From positions 1 through 26,592 of the forward strand of contig JBFMAE010000389.1 of NCBI GenBank assembly GCA_040756085.1: a stretch of 26,592 nucleotides of DNA. Direction: 5' to 3'. The notes under the pieces were generated by a model. It saw nothing but the letters and a program-made list of their open reading frames with translations. It ran no database searches and was not told the origin of the DNA. Made by a program: the position numbers and the translations under genes. Of this stretch, positions 6,318 to 13,677 are shown piece by piece. Numbering within the stretch: the stretch's first letter is position 1; every line of letters begins with the position of its first letter. The DNA is from JBFMAE01 sp040756085. GTDB lineage: Bacteria; Desulfobacterota; BSN033; UBA1163.

Positions 6318-7670
6318 GTGAAGGAGATGGGTCATAAAGTTTTAGTGGTGGATGATGATCTGGAAATGTGCGGAATGCTTTCGGATGTTCTCAAAGAAGA
6401 AGGATTCTCTGTCCTCACGATGGATGAAAGTTTAGAGGCATCCAGAATCCTCAAAAAGGAGGAGTTTGATGTCATCATCACCGATTTAAAAATGAAGGGA
6501 TTGAAGGGTCTCGATCTCCTTGAGGAGTCGAACAAGATGGCCCCCTTAACGCCGGTGATTATCATCACAGCCTTCGGGACGATTGAGTCGGCCATCAAGG
6601 CGATGAAGATGGGCGCCTATGATTATATCACCAAACCTTTCCAGATGGATGAACTCGTTCTGACCGTCCGGAAAGCCCTGGAGAACCGCCTGTTAAAGAA
6701 AGAGGTGGTTCGGCTCAAAAAAGAGGTGGAGACCCGATACGATTTCCATCAACTCATCGGGAAAAGCCCTTCCATGCAGAAGATTTATAACCTCATTGAA
6801 AGAATCAGCGACAGCTCAAGCAATGTTTTAATCACCGGAGAAAGTGGAACCGGTAAGGAGTTGGTTGGAAAGGCCATCCATTATAATGGGATCAGGAAGG
6901 AAGGTCCTTTCCTCGCCGTCAATTGCGCAGCCATCCCAGAAACTCTCCTTGAAAGCGAACTGTTCGGATATAAAAAGGGCGCCTTTACCGATGCCAAAAC
7001 AGACAAGAGGGGATTGATATTTGAGGCCAATGAAGGGACGCTTTTCTTAGATGAGATCACCGAGATGCCTCTTCTCCTTCAGGCCAAGTTACTGAGGGTG
7101 ATCGAAGAGAGAGAAGTCCGGCCGCTGGGGGGTACGAGTCCTTATCCCGTTGATGTAAGAACCATCTCCACATCGAACCGGGATATCCAATCCCTGATCC
7201 AAGAGGGACGGTTTCGTGAGGATCTCTATTACCGATTGAAGGTGATCGATATCGAAGTGCCGCCCCTTCGTGAAAGAAAGGAAGACATCCCTCTTCTTGT
7301 TCAACATTTTATCAGCAAATTTAGTAAAGATTTAAAGAAGAACCTTTCGGGAATTTCGGAAGACGCCTTAAAAATTTTATTAAATTATTCATGGCCGGGA
7401 AATGTCAGGGAACTGGAAAATATCATTCAAAGAGCAATCACTTTAACTACACAGGAAATTATTCTTCCAGAGGATTTGCCCAATATAGTGATTCAAGAGA
7501 AGGATGAGAGTCTCATTGAGAAAGGTCTTAGGGAGAGATATACGATCGATCAATTAGAGAAGAAATATATCAGGAAAGTTTTACTCGAGGTGGGAGGAAA
7601 TAAATCGAAAGCCGCCGAAATATTGGGTCTCGATCGAAAAACCCTTTACCGAAAACTGCAAAAAATATAA
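6318..7670 (+). CDS. NtrC-family sigma-54-dependent response regulator
   Basis: About 450 residues with three domains. The receiver comprises VLVVDDD, phosphoacceptor D56 in IITDLKM and the lysine in YITKPF. The central AAA+ domain has Walker A GESGTGKE at about 174-181 and Walker B FLDEI. The C-terminus is a Fis-type helix-turn-helix ending NKSKAAEILGLDRKTLYRKL. Phosphorylation by the preceding kinase should let it remodel sigma-54 RNA polymerase at distant enhancers. The sigma-54-contact motif GAFTGA reads GAFTDA (about 221-226). Start choice is uncertain: the frame opens at a TTG (6285) with no good ribosome site; GTG at 6318 follows AGAGGAA by seven bases; ATG at 6327 begins MGHKVLVVDDD. 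All three leave the receiver intact. Its target genes are not evident; I saw no clear sigma-54 promoter in the window. Confidence 0.93.
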   Translation: MKEMGHKVLVVDDDLEMCGMLSDVLKEEGFSVLTMDESLEASRILKKEEFDVIITDLKMKGLKGLDLLEESNKMAPLTPVIIITAFGTIESAIKAMKMGAYDYITKPFQMDELVLTVRKALENRLLKKEVVRLKKEVETRYDFHQLIGKSPSMQKIYNLIERISDSSSNVLITGESGTGKELVGKAIHYNGIRKEGPFLAVNCAAIPETLLESELFGYKKGAFTDAKTDKRGLIFEANEGTLFLDEITEMPLLLQAKLLRVIEEREVRPLGGTSPYPVDVRTISTSNRDIQSLIQEGRFREDLYYRLKVIDIEVPPLRERKEDIPLLVQHFISKFSKDLKKNLSGISEDALKILLNYSWPGNVRELENIIQRAITLTTQEIILPEDLPNIVIQEKDESLIEKGLRERYTIDQLEKKYIRKVLLEVGGNKSKAAEILGLDRKTLYRKLQKI

Positions 7671-8010
7671 TCGCTTTTCCAAAACCGTAAGCACCCAGTT
7701 TGATGCAAAACGTTTGATTTTTTCCATTACTCATCATATCCGCCCAATGTCCTCCAATCTCCAAATCTATTTAAATAGACCTGCCAGTTGCATAAACTTC
7801 GCAGGGAGGTGAGTTCCGAAGGCTTTGCAAAGCATTCATTCGTCAGATTTATGGGTAACAAGACTTTTTCATCTTGGGTGAGGTTTGCAAAGGGCTTGAA
7901 ACCTCTGGAGCCATTCGCATAAAGGTTGCGCTTCAAAGCCTTCTCCGCCTTCCTCCCTGCTCTTTTGGTTGTGCTGTTTTAGGCAACGTTAAGGTAGTGA
8001 ATTCTTTTTA
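7671..8010. other. Intergenic region, no supported gene
   Basis: 340 bp follow the response regulator without a convincing gene. It contains a perfect 12-bp palindrome GCTTTGCAAAGC (7822-7833) and a related TTTGCAAAG about 60 bp further on. A 69-codon open frame on the minus strand (7727-7936) has no recognisable motif and no ribosome-binding site that I can see. No terminator hairpin with a T-run is visible. Confidence 0.5.
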
Positions 8011-8039
8011 TTGACGAATTTTAAAGGATCTATTATATT
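8011..8039 (+). promoter_or_regulatory. Sigma-70 promoter of the MarR-lipoprotein unit
   Basis: TTGACG (8011-8016) and TATATT (8034-8039) are 17 bp apart. Transcription would start near 8046. This makes a TTG start at 8054 unlikely and favours the ATG at 8084 for the MarR gene. Confidence 0.6.
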
Positions 8040-8083
8040 TTTATAAAAATATTTTGCATACAAAATATCTTCTCCCGGGAGAG

Positions 8084-8605
8084 ATGTCTAAATCGGTCAG
8101 CCGAAGTGTTTCGATTTCAGAAATCATGCAATCTCTTCGCAGGATTTTTAAAGCGATACAAGATTATTCTCACGAGGTTGCAAATAAATTTGGGATCACC
8201 GGTCCGCAACTTTGGGCACTTAAAAGCATTTCGCTCAATAGGAGACTATCCCTGGGAGAGCTGAGCAAAAGGATGTATTTACATCCCAGCACGATATCAG
8301 GGGTTGTGGATCGATTGGAGAAGAAAGGTTATGCGTTAAGGGAAAGGGATCAAGGGGACAGAAGAGTCGTTAAAGTTCAATTGACTCCAAAAGGAAAGAA
8401 GTTGGTTAATAGGGCTCCCAATCCTGTCCAAGGAAAGATGATCTACGGGTTAAGGAAATTGAAGAAAGAAGAATTAAATGACATTTTCGATTCGGTCCAG
8501 AAATTGGTGAAGATCATGGAGGCCCAAAACGTAAGGGTTACTTTCTTTTTCGACCAAGAACAAGTCTTTTTTAGAAGGGAGGAGCCAAATGAGAGAAATG
8601 AATAA
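8084..8605 (+). CDS. MarR-family winged-helix transcriptional regulator
   Basis: This 173-residue protein has the MarR layout: an N-terminal dimerisation helix (EIMQSLRRIFKAIQDYSHEVANKFGIT), the PQLWALKSI helix, then the winged helix LSLGELSKRMYLHPSTISGVVDRLEKKGYALRERD... with DRRVVKVQLTPKGKKL as the wing. Members of the family are dimeric repressors, often relieved by small aromatic ligands or oxidation. A longer frame begins at TTG 8054, but the promoter at 8011-8039 and the GGGAG just before ATG 8084 favour the shorter form. The end overlaps the lipoprotein start by 17 bp, so the two are translationally linked. The C-terminal tail (VTFFFDQEQVFFRREE) is longer than usual for the family. Confidence 0.88.
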   Translation: MSKSVSRSVSISEIMQSLRRIFKAIQDYSHEVANKFGITGPQLWALKSISLNRRLSLGELSKRMYLHPSTISGVVDRLEKKGYALRERDQGDRRVVKVQLTPKGKKLVNRAPNPVQGKMIYGLRKLKKEELNDIFDSVQKLVKIMEAQNVRVTFFFDQEQVFFRREEPNERNE

Positions 8606-8867
8606 ATGGGTTTTTGTTGTCTTTCTTCTTTTTATTGTTTTGGGATGCAATCCGGTTCAGGAAATTCGAGAGGCAAGGGTGGCGGCAGAGAAAGCAAACA
8701 AAGAATCGAAGTTGGTTTTGGAGAAGATAAAGGAGTATGCCGAGAAGGTAGAGGCAGCAGCTCAAAGGGCAGAGAAGGCAGCTGCTTTATCAGAAGATTT
8801 TTCAAAAAGGGCAGAGGCCGCCAGTCAGAAAGCAGTGGGAACTTTCGAAAAACAATTGAAGAAATAG
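8589..8867 (+). CDS. Small Braun-like (Lpp/OprI-type) lipoprotein
   Basis: The 92-residue product has a lipoprotein signal peptide: charged start, hydrophobic FVVFLLFIVLG, then the lipobox cysteine at residue 20. The mature part is almost entirely an alanine, glutamate and lysine-rich helix with heptad spacing (EAAAQRAEKAAALSEDFSKRAEAA), as in Lpp and OprI. It ends QLKK. In Lpp the C-terminal lysine is joined to peptidoglycan by L,D-transpeptidases, and such an enzyme is encoded convergently 101 bp downstream. ATG 8589 is chosen because AGGGAGGAG ends four bases upstream; ATG 8598 is an alternative. The gene begins inside the MarR gene, so MarR may govern it. Family membership rests on composition and layout, not on a conserved motif. 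Confidence 0.75.
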   Translation: MREMNKWVFVVFLLFIVLGCNPVQEIREARVAAEKANKESKLVLEKIKEYAEKVEAAAQRAEKAAALSEDFSKRAEAASQKAVGTFEKQLKK

Positions 8868-8968
8868 CCCAAAGGAGATCAGAAAAAAAGTCATCGCTGT
8901 GGTAGTAAAGAAGGTGGGAAAAACAGAAGATTAAAAATATTGAAAGAGGCTTGGTCAGAGTATCTTCA

Positions 8969-10012
8969 CTACCAATGATCAAAATCGATTGTGATATCGA
9001 TGGGAACTCCTCTCCTCTGATCCAAGGCCTCCTTCATTTTTTCTAATTCGACAAGATTTTTAATCCCTTTCTGTTCCAATTTTTCAAGAGTGAATTGAAG
9101 AGGATCAGATATACGATGATAAATATCCTCATGGACTTCGATGAAGATCCGTCCTTGATAAAACCCTATTTTAATGGGCTCATAGATGATATTGACAGGA
9201 GTCCCAATTGGAACGATAGGATAGAGTTGAAGAATATCCTCTGGGTAAAGACGGATACACCCATGAGTTACCAAACGTCCAACTGCCCAAGGGAAATTGG
9301 TACCATGAATTCCATAACCTCTCTTGGATAAACCTATCCAATGAGAACCAAGAGGATTTTCGGGTCCTGGAGGAATGGATTTTCTACCTTCATATTTTTC
9401 CCGGAGAGTGATGGGGATATACCATACCGGAGAAACCCTCTTCTCCTTTATATAAAACTTTCCTATAGGAGTAATATTTTCAGTAACGCCTATCCCTATG
9501 GGAAATGTTTTTACTCTGGACCTCTTTTTTAGAAAAAGATAAAGCCTCATTTCAGGGATATTGATCAATATCCCATTCCATTTCCCTTCGGGTAATACCC
9601 AGAAGGTTGGAATGGTCAGTTTCAATCCTTTAGGAAGAACCCATGGGTCGATCTCCTTATAAAGGAGCTGAATCTCGGAAAAGCCGAGGTCAAAATTTCG
9701 AGCGATATCCAACAAGGTATCCTCCTGTTGAACAGTATAAGTCTGGGGAGCACCGATGACCGTCATCGCTTGAACATCTACGCCATAGGGTCGAATGGGA
9801 AGACGATAAGTAAACCCCGTTAGAAAGGACGGGGCTTTAACCCCGCCCTTTCTGTAAGGAATTGAAATTTTATCTATACCATCCCCGCCATAAATGGCGG
9901 GGCTTTCTAACGGGGTAAAGGCACGATCCCCAGCCAGCGAAAAAGAAGGTGATAGCATGATGAGCAAAAGAAGGATTAAGGTGAGGGTAAAGAAAATAGG
10001 AGATTGCTTCAT
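8969..10012 (-). CDS. LysM and YkuD-domain L,D-transpeptidase (ErfK/YbiS type)
   Basis: This 347-residue exported enzyme starts with a signal peptide (hydrophobic residues about 6-26, then AGDRA). A LysM-like peptidoglycan-binding segment lies around residues 92-137 (YTVQQEDTLLDIARNF...LPKGLKLTIP). The YkuD catalytic domain follows, with IHGTNFPW and the catalytic VTHGCIRLYPEDI containing the active cysteine. Such enzymes cross-link peptidoglycan or attach lipoproteins to meso-diaminopimelate. The Braun-like lipoprotein next door is a plausible substrate. Residues about 32-67 (FTPLESPAIYGG...APSFLTGFT) are encoded by a palindromic element inserted in frame between signal peptide and LysM. The ATG at 10012 is divergent from the ClC gene, with about 50 bp between them that must hold both start signals. 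Confidence 0.93.
   Translation of the reverse strand: MKQSPIFFTLTLILLLLIMLSPSFSLAGDRAFTPLESPAIYGGDGIDKISIPYRKGGVKAPSFLTGFTYRLPIRPYGVDVQAMTVIGAPQTYTVQQEDTLLDIARNFDLGFSEIQLLYKEIDPWVLPKGLKLTIPTFWVLPEGKWNGILINIPEMRLYLFLKKRSRVKTFPIGIGVTENITPIGKFYIKEKRVSPVWYIPITLREKYEGRKSIPPGPENPLGSHWIGLSKRGYGIHGTNFPWAVGRLVTHGCIRLYPEDILQLYPIVPIGTPVNIIYEPIKIGFYQGRIFIEVHEDIYHRISDPLQFTLEKLEQKGIKNLVELEKMKEALDQRRGVPIDITIDFDHW
9810..9919. repeat. Palindromic element copy 2, inserted in frame in the L,D-transpeptidase gene
   Basis: CCCCGTTAGAAAG (9815-9827) and CTTTCTAACGGGG (9903-9915) form 13-bp perfect terminal inverted repeats, extended to 14 bp by one further A/T pair. Direct repeats of GTAAA flank them (9810-9814 and 9915-9919). 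Inside are two smaller palindromes: CGGGG/CCCCG (9830-9845) and CCCCGCCAT/ATGGCGGGG (9883-9902). Counting one GTAAA as target, the inserted length is 105 bp, 35 codons, which keeps the gene open. The protein shows it as a duplicated FT on either side of the insert (AFT...GFT). It shares both ends with the element at 322-427. Confidence 0.7.
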
Positions 10013-10061
10013 ATGAATAAATTAATAAAGGAAATTTTAGATTGTCAATAGGATAGTGAGG

Positions 10062-11206
10062 ATGGCATTGCTGATGGTTAAAAAATTTCTTCAATCCTTT
10101 TCACCGATTCGAATGAAGTGTATATGGCGCTGGATCCTCCTCGGGATTCTCATTGGTGTGGTATCAGGTTTTGGAGCCATCCTCTTCAATTTTCTCCTTC
10201 AAAGGGGAAACCAATTCTTTATGAAGGACCTTGTGGCCTTTCTCCTTCCATGGGAACTCCGAGGGACTTCTCTTTTTGGCGTTCCACTTCAGCGGTGGAT
10301 GATCCTATGGATCCCAGCCCTGGGGGGACTCCTCTCAGGGGTCGTCGTATTCCGTTTTGCTCCTGAAACTGAAGGGCATGGGACCGATGCAATGATCGAG
10401 AGTTTTCATAGGAAAAAGGGAATCATCCGGAAAAGGGTCCCTATTATTAAAACGATCGCCTCAGCCATCACCATCGGTTCAGGAGGCTCTGCTGGCAAAG
10501 AGGGCCCCATTGCCCAGATCGGTTCAGGATTTGCTTCCTTTCTCTCTTCCCTTTTAAAGATGGATGAACGCGACCGACGGATTATGTTGCTGGCCGGTGC
10601 AGCAGGAGGGCTTGGTGCTATCTTTAAAGCCCCATTGGGTTCGGCCCTCTTTGCTACAGAAGTCCTCTACCGAAGACCCGAATTTGAATTCGAAGGAATT
10701 ATACCCTGCATTCTCTCTTCGATCGTGGGCTATACTGTTTTTACATTCTATTATGGATGGGGAACTATCTTTCACATTCCCAGGTTCCCTTTCACCCCTC
10801 TAAGCGAGCTCTTCTTCTATGGCGTATTTGGAGTTTTTTGTGCAGCCATCGGTTTCTTTTATATCCACTTTTTTTATGGCATGAGGGATCGGTTTTTCAA
10901 CAAATTACGTCTCTCAAAATCATTCAGACCAGCCATAGGGGGGCTGATGTTAGGGGGTCTGGCCTTCTTCCTCCCTCAGGTCCTGGGAGGAGGTTATGAT
11001 TGGATTCAATCGGCCATTGATGGGAATCTGACGATAGGGCTGATGCTGTTGCTCGTTTTTGCTAAAATCTTTGCCACTTCTTTTACCATTAGTTCTGGGG
11101 GAAGCGGAGGGGTCTTCGCCCCTTCCCTTTTTATCGGTTCAATGCTAGGCGGTTTTTACGGGAACCTCTGTTCAAAATTATTTCCCCATTGGGTGATCCA
11201 TCCAAA
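10062..11206 (+). CDS. ClC-family chloride channel/transporter, N-terminal part (interrupted by gap)
   Basis: This is the membrane domain of a ClC anion channel or antiporter, about 381 residues before the reading is lost. Many hydrophobic helices are visible. The selectivity region is GSGGSAGKEGPIAQIGSG with the gating glutamate E147 (numbered from ATG 10062). The first anion-binding loop, GSGIP in E. coli ClcA, reads GHGTD. At the internal proton-transfer site ClcA has FIIEE; here FATEV places valine where E203 sits. After HWVIHP the frame runs into unrelated sequence and stops at 11223-11225, just before ten Ns, while 11278 onward resumes the family sequence exactly. ATG 10062 is preferred over GTG 10056 because GGA at 10051-10053 is well spaced for it. 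Confidence 0.88.
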
Positions 11207-11267
11207 AAAGCCTTTTGCAGCGTGAACGCAGGTCTGTTTCCGAGTCCTAAAAGCATCCTATATTCAC

Positions 11268-11277
11268 NNNNNNNNNN
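11268..11277. other. Assembly gap (10 Ns) with 11-bp direct repeats on both sides
   Basis: Ten Ns interrupt the ClC gene. ATCCATCCAAA occurs at 11196-11206 and again at 11278-11288, immediately after the Ns. Joining the copies restores an uninterrupted 600-odd-residue ClC protein. The bases 11207-11267 do not belong to the ClC sequence: they are either the end of an unassembled insertion or a wrong contig tail. Confidence 0.9.
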
Positions 11278-11964
11278 ATCCATCCAAATGCTTTCGTTTT
11301 AGTTGGAATGGGAGGATTTTTCGCAGGCGTGGCAAAGGTCCCGATTGCATCATTAATTATGGTTGCCGAGATGACAGGCGGCTACAGTTTGATTGTGCCG
11401 CTGATGATTGTTTCGACTATTTCATATCTTTTATTGGGAGAAACTCCTCTTTATGAAAAGCAGGTCTCCACCCGAGTAGATTCTCCAGCCCATGTCGGTG
11501 ATTTCGCTATTGACGTTCTGGATCATATTTCTGTAAAAGAGGCCCTTCCTCCAGAAAGGAATGTGGAGACGATTCCCGAGGGTATGCAATTTGAAGAGAT
11601 TATTAAGCTCATTGTCAACTCGAATCAATCCAATTTCCCTGTGGTGGGTGGGGATGGGCGTCTAAAAGGGATTTTATCTTTAACCGATATTCGGAGAGTG
11701 ATGCTGGAAAAGGAACTCCACAAACTGGTTGTGGCTAAAGATATCGCCGTAGAAGAGGTTCTGACCGTCACACTCGAAGATAACCTGAATACGGCTCTCA
11801 AAAAGATGACCGAAGCCGAGATTCGTGAGTTGCCTGTGGTGAGCAAGGAGGATTCGAAAAGGGTGATCTCGATGCTGAGTCGAAAGGATGTGATTCGAAT
11901 TTATAATGATGAGATCGAGAAGATCAAGAAGGAGAGGTCTAACGATTTTATCGGGATAGGTTAA
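11278..11964 (+). CDS. ClC-family chloride channel/transporter, C-terminal part with CBS pair
   Basis: The frame opens directly after the Ns with IHPNAFVLVGMGGFFAGVAK, the last ClC membrane segments (PIASLIMVAEMTGGYSLIVPLM), and continues as a cytoplasmic pair of CBS domains. The first CBS has SNFPVVGGDGRLKGILSLTDI, and the second has AEIRELPVVSKEDSKRVISMLSRKDVIRIY. CBS pairs in ClC proteins regulate gating and can bind nucleotides. Joined with the upstream part through the shared ATCCATCCAAA, the protein would have roughly 606 residues, normal for a bacterial ClC with CBS domains. It is therefore one gene split by the gap, not two. The stop is followed 22 bp later by the carboxypeptidase gene. 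Confidence 0.87.
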   Translation: MHPNAFVLVGMGGFFAGVAKVPIASLIMVAEMTGGYSLIVPLMIVSTISYLLLGETPLYEKQVSTRVDSPAHVGDFAIDVLDHISVKEALPPERNVETIPEGMQFEEIIKLIVNSNQSNFPVVGGDGRLKGILSLTDIRRVMLEKELHKLVVAKDIAVEEVLTVTLEDNLNTALKKMTEAEIRELPVVSKEDSKRVISMLSRKDVIRIYNDEIEKIKKERSNDFIGIG

Positions 11965-11986
11965 AATATCCGAAAGGAGGGAAAGG

Positions 11987-13198
11987 ATGATCCATACTTT
12001 TAAAAAGGGAAGGCGATCGGTCTTTTGTTTGATCATCATTCTTTTCATCTTCTCCCATCAAGCTTTTCCCCAGACGACGCAGCCAAACCTCCGTATCCAT
12101 GCGCAATCCGCAGTGCTGATGGATGCCCTCTCGGGACAGGTCCTTTATGAAAAGAATCCCCGATCAAAGATTGGACCTGCGAGTTTCGTCAAAATCCTCA
12201 CCCTCTATTTGGCACTGGATATCCTTCGTGATGGACATTTGAAGAGGGATGATTGGGTAACGGTGAGCGAAAAAGCCTGGAAGACAGGAGGTTCAAGGAT
12301 GTTCATTAAGGTCGGGGAGAGGGTAAAAGTGGAAGATCTCCTGAAGGGGATTGGCGTTGTCTCAGGAAATGATGCATCCGTTGCTCTGGCTGAACATATT
12401 GCGGGATCCGAGGGCTTCTTCGTTTTAGAGATGAATAAGAAGGCCCAACTCCTCGGATTGAAGGATTCTCAATTTAAAAACCCACACGGATTGCCTGCTC
12501 GGGATCAGTTTACGACCGCGTTCGATACGGCCATTCTGGTGCGACATTATATCAAAGATCACCCGGAAGCCCTCGCCCTCCATTCTACCACCGAGTTTGA
12601 ATACAGTGGTATTCGACAGCAAAACCGCAATATCCTGCTCAAAAAGAATATCGGAGTGGATGGATTGATGACAGGTCATGTGGAGGAATCGGGTTATCAC
12701 CTGGTAGCGACAGCGAAGCGAGACAGGCAGAGGATGATCGCTGTGGTGATGGGTTGTGACAAGTTGCAGAAAAGATACCGAGATGCAGAAACATTGCTCG
12801 AATATGGGTTTAAGAATTTTTCCACCGTAGGAGCGGTGAAGTTGGGTGCCCTCTTTGGCCCGCAGAAGGTGGTCAGAGGTAAACTAAATAAAGTCCATCT
12901 CACCCCGGCACAAGAGGGATGGGTGACGGTTGCCAAAGGGAAAGAGAATTCAATTTCTGTAACCCCTGAAGTGCCGAAATTTATTGCCGCTCCCATTCAA
13001 AAGGGTCAAGTGGTAGGAAAGCTTGTCATTCAAAGCGAAGGGGAGATATTAAAAGAGATTGCCCTTCTTTCCTCCTCGGATGTTCCAAAAGGATTCTATC
13101 TCCTTTGGCCCCTCATCGGTGGAGGGGTGATTGGCCTTCTCCTCGTGAGCCTTATAATATATCTGAGATTCCGTCGGCTGCGAAGAGTGAAATTTTAA
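11987..13198 (+). CDS. dacA: D-alanyl-D-alanine carboxypeptidase, PBP5/DacA-like (S11), altered KTG motif
   Basis: The 403-residue protein has a signal peptide (VFCLIIILFIFSHQAFPQ) and the S11 peptidase domain. These enzymes trim the last D-alanine of peptidoglycan pentapeptides in the periplasm. The nucleophile motif SxxK is present (S66-F-V-K69 in IGPASFVKILT), as is SGN (126-128 in VVSGNDASVALAEH). The third motif KTG reads MTG: VDGLMTGHVEESGY, methionine at 228, codon ATG at 12668-12670 where AAG is expected. That lysine contributes to the active site of all known penicillin-binding proteins, so activity is doubtful or the base is wrong. The C-terminal PBP5 domain follows, ending with a true membrane helix (about 370-391) and a basic tail. 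A strong GGAGGG ribosome site precedes ATG 11987. Confidence 0.92.
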   Translation: MIHTFKKGRRSVFCLIIILFIFSHQAFPQTTQPNLRIHAQSAVLMDALSGQVLYEKNPRSKIGPASFVKILTLYLALDILRDGHLKRDDWVTVSEKAWKTGGSRMFIKVGERVKVEDLLKGIGVVSGNDASVALAEHIAGSEGFFVLEMNKKAQLLGLKDSQFKNPHGLPARDQFTTAFDTAILVRHYIKDHPEALALHSTTEFEYSGIRQQNRNILLKKNIGVDGLMTGHVEESGYHLVATAKRDRQRMIAVVMGCDKLQKRYRDAETLLEYGFKNFSTVGAVKLGALFGPQKVVRGKLNKVHLTPAQEGWVTVAKGKENSISVTPEVPKFIAAPIQKGQVVGKLVIQSEGEILKEIALLSSSDVPKGFYLLWPLIGGGVIGLLLVSLIIYLRFRRLRRVKF

Positions 13199-13440
13199 CA
13201 ATCTTTGATTGGCAGAATTTGTTATGAGTTGAGTGTAACCTCCACTTCCAATAATTTAATCCATTGTTGTCCTATTTTGCCACAGGCTGTTCCATTTTTC
13301 CCCTTTTTAAAGTTTCACAATTTCTTATAAAAGCCACAATTAATGAAAATAGTTAGGAAATTTATATCCTTGCCTTTGGTATCTTTCTTGCTATTTCTTC
13401 TTTTAAAAACTGATAGTTAATAAAATTTGAAGAAATGAAC
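13199..13440. other. AT-rich intergenic region, no gene seen
   Basis: About 240 bp of AT-rich sequence follows the carboxypeptidase. Stops are frequent in all frames and no strong hairpin with a T-run or promoter stands out. It leads into the decayed transpeptidase-like segment. Confidence 0.5.
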
Positions 13441-13549
13441 TATTGAAGGAGGCCTGGTCAGGTTACTTCACTTCCTATGATTAATATCGGATGTGATGTT
13501 TGGGAACCCCCTCCCTGATTTCAAGCCTCCTTCATTTTATTTAATTCGA
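13441..13549 (-). pseudogene. Decayed duplicate of the L,D-transpeptidase 3' end
   Basis: This segment aligns with 8938-9051 at roughly 80 percent by eye. That region holds the last 28 codons or so of the L,D-transpeptidase plus about 30 bp beyond its stop. Shared blocks include GAGGC.TGGTCAG, ACTTCACT, TGTGAT, TGGGAAC and CCTCCTTCATTTT. Small deletions of one and two bases break the frame, so it no longer codes. Resemblance ends abruptly at both sides. It is either a remnant of a tandem or dispersed duplication of the transpeptidase gene or a repeated element that happens to overlap that gene's end. Confidence 0.6.
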
Positions 13550-13677
13550 GGGGAAAAACTTCCAGCAGTCACCAAAGAGAAACTGAAGAAACCCAAAGAG
13601 ATCGTTCGGGAAAGAAATATTTATTATTAGGCTGATCGAATCCTAACGAAAGCGATCCAAAGCTCATAGAAAAAAGC

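Noticed and set aside
7727..7936. 69-codon minus-strand frame in the intergenic region
   Set aside because: No motif, no ribosome site seen and no operon partner; treated as chance.
8606..8905. Glycine-rich frame overlapping the lipoprotein gene
   Set aside because: A shadow in another frame of the alanine/glutamate-rich lipoprotein sequence.
10056..11225. Treating the left ClC frame as a complete short ClC protein ending in KKPFAA
   Set aside because: The sequence after the Ns continues the same domain exactly, so the stop at 11223-11225 is an artefact of the break or of an insertion.
13550..13631. Short plus-strand frame rich in lysine and glutamate after the decayed transpeptidase segment
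   Set aside because: About 26 codons without a start codon or ribosome site; could be a remnant but nothing identifies it.
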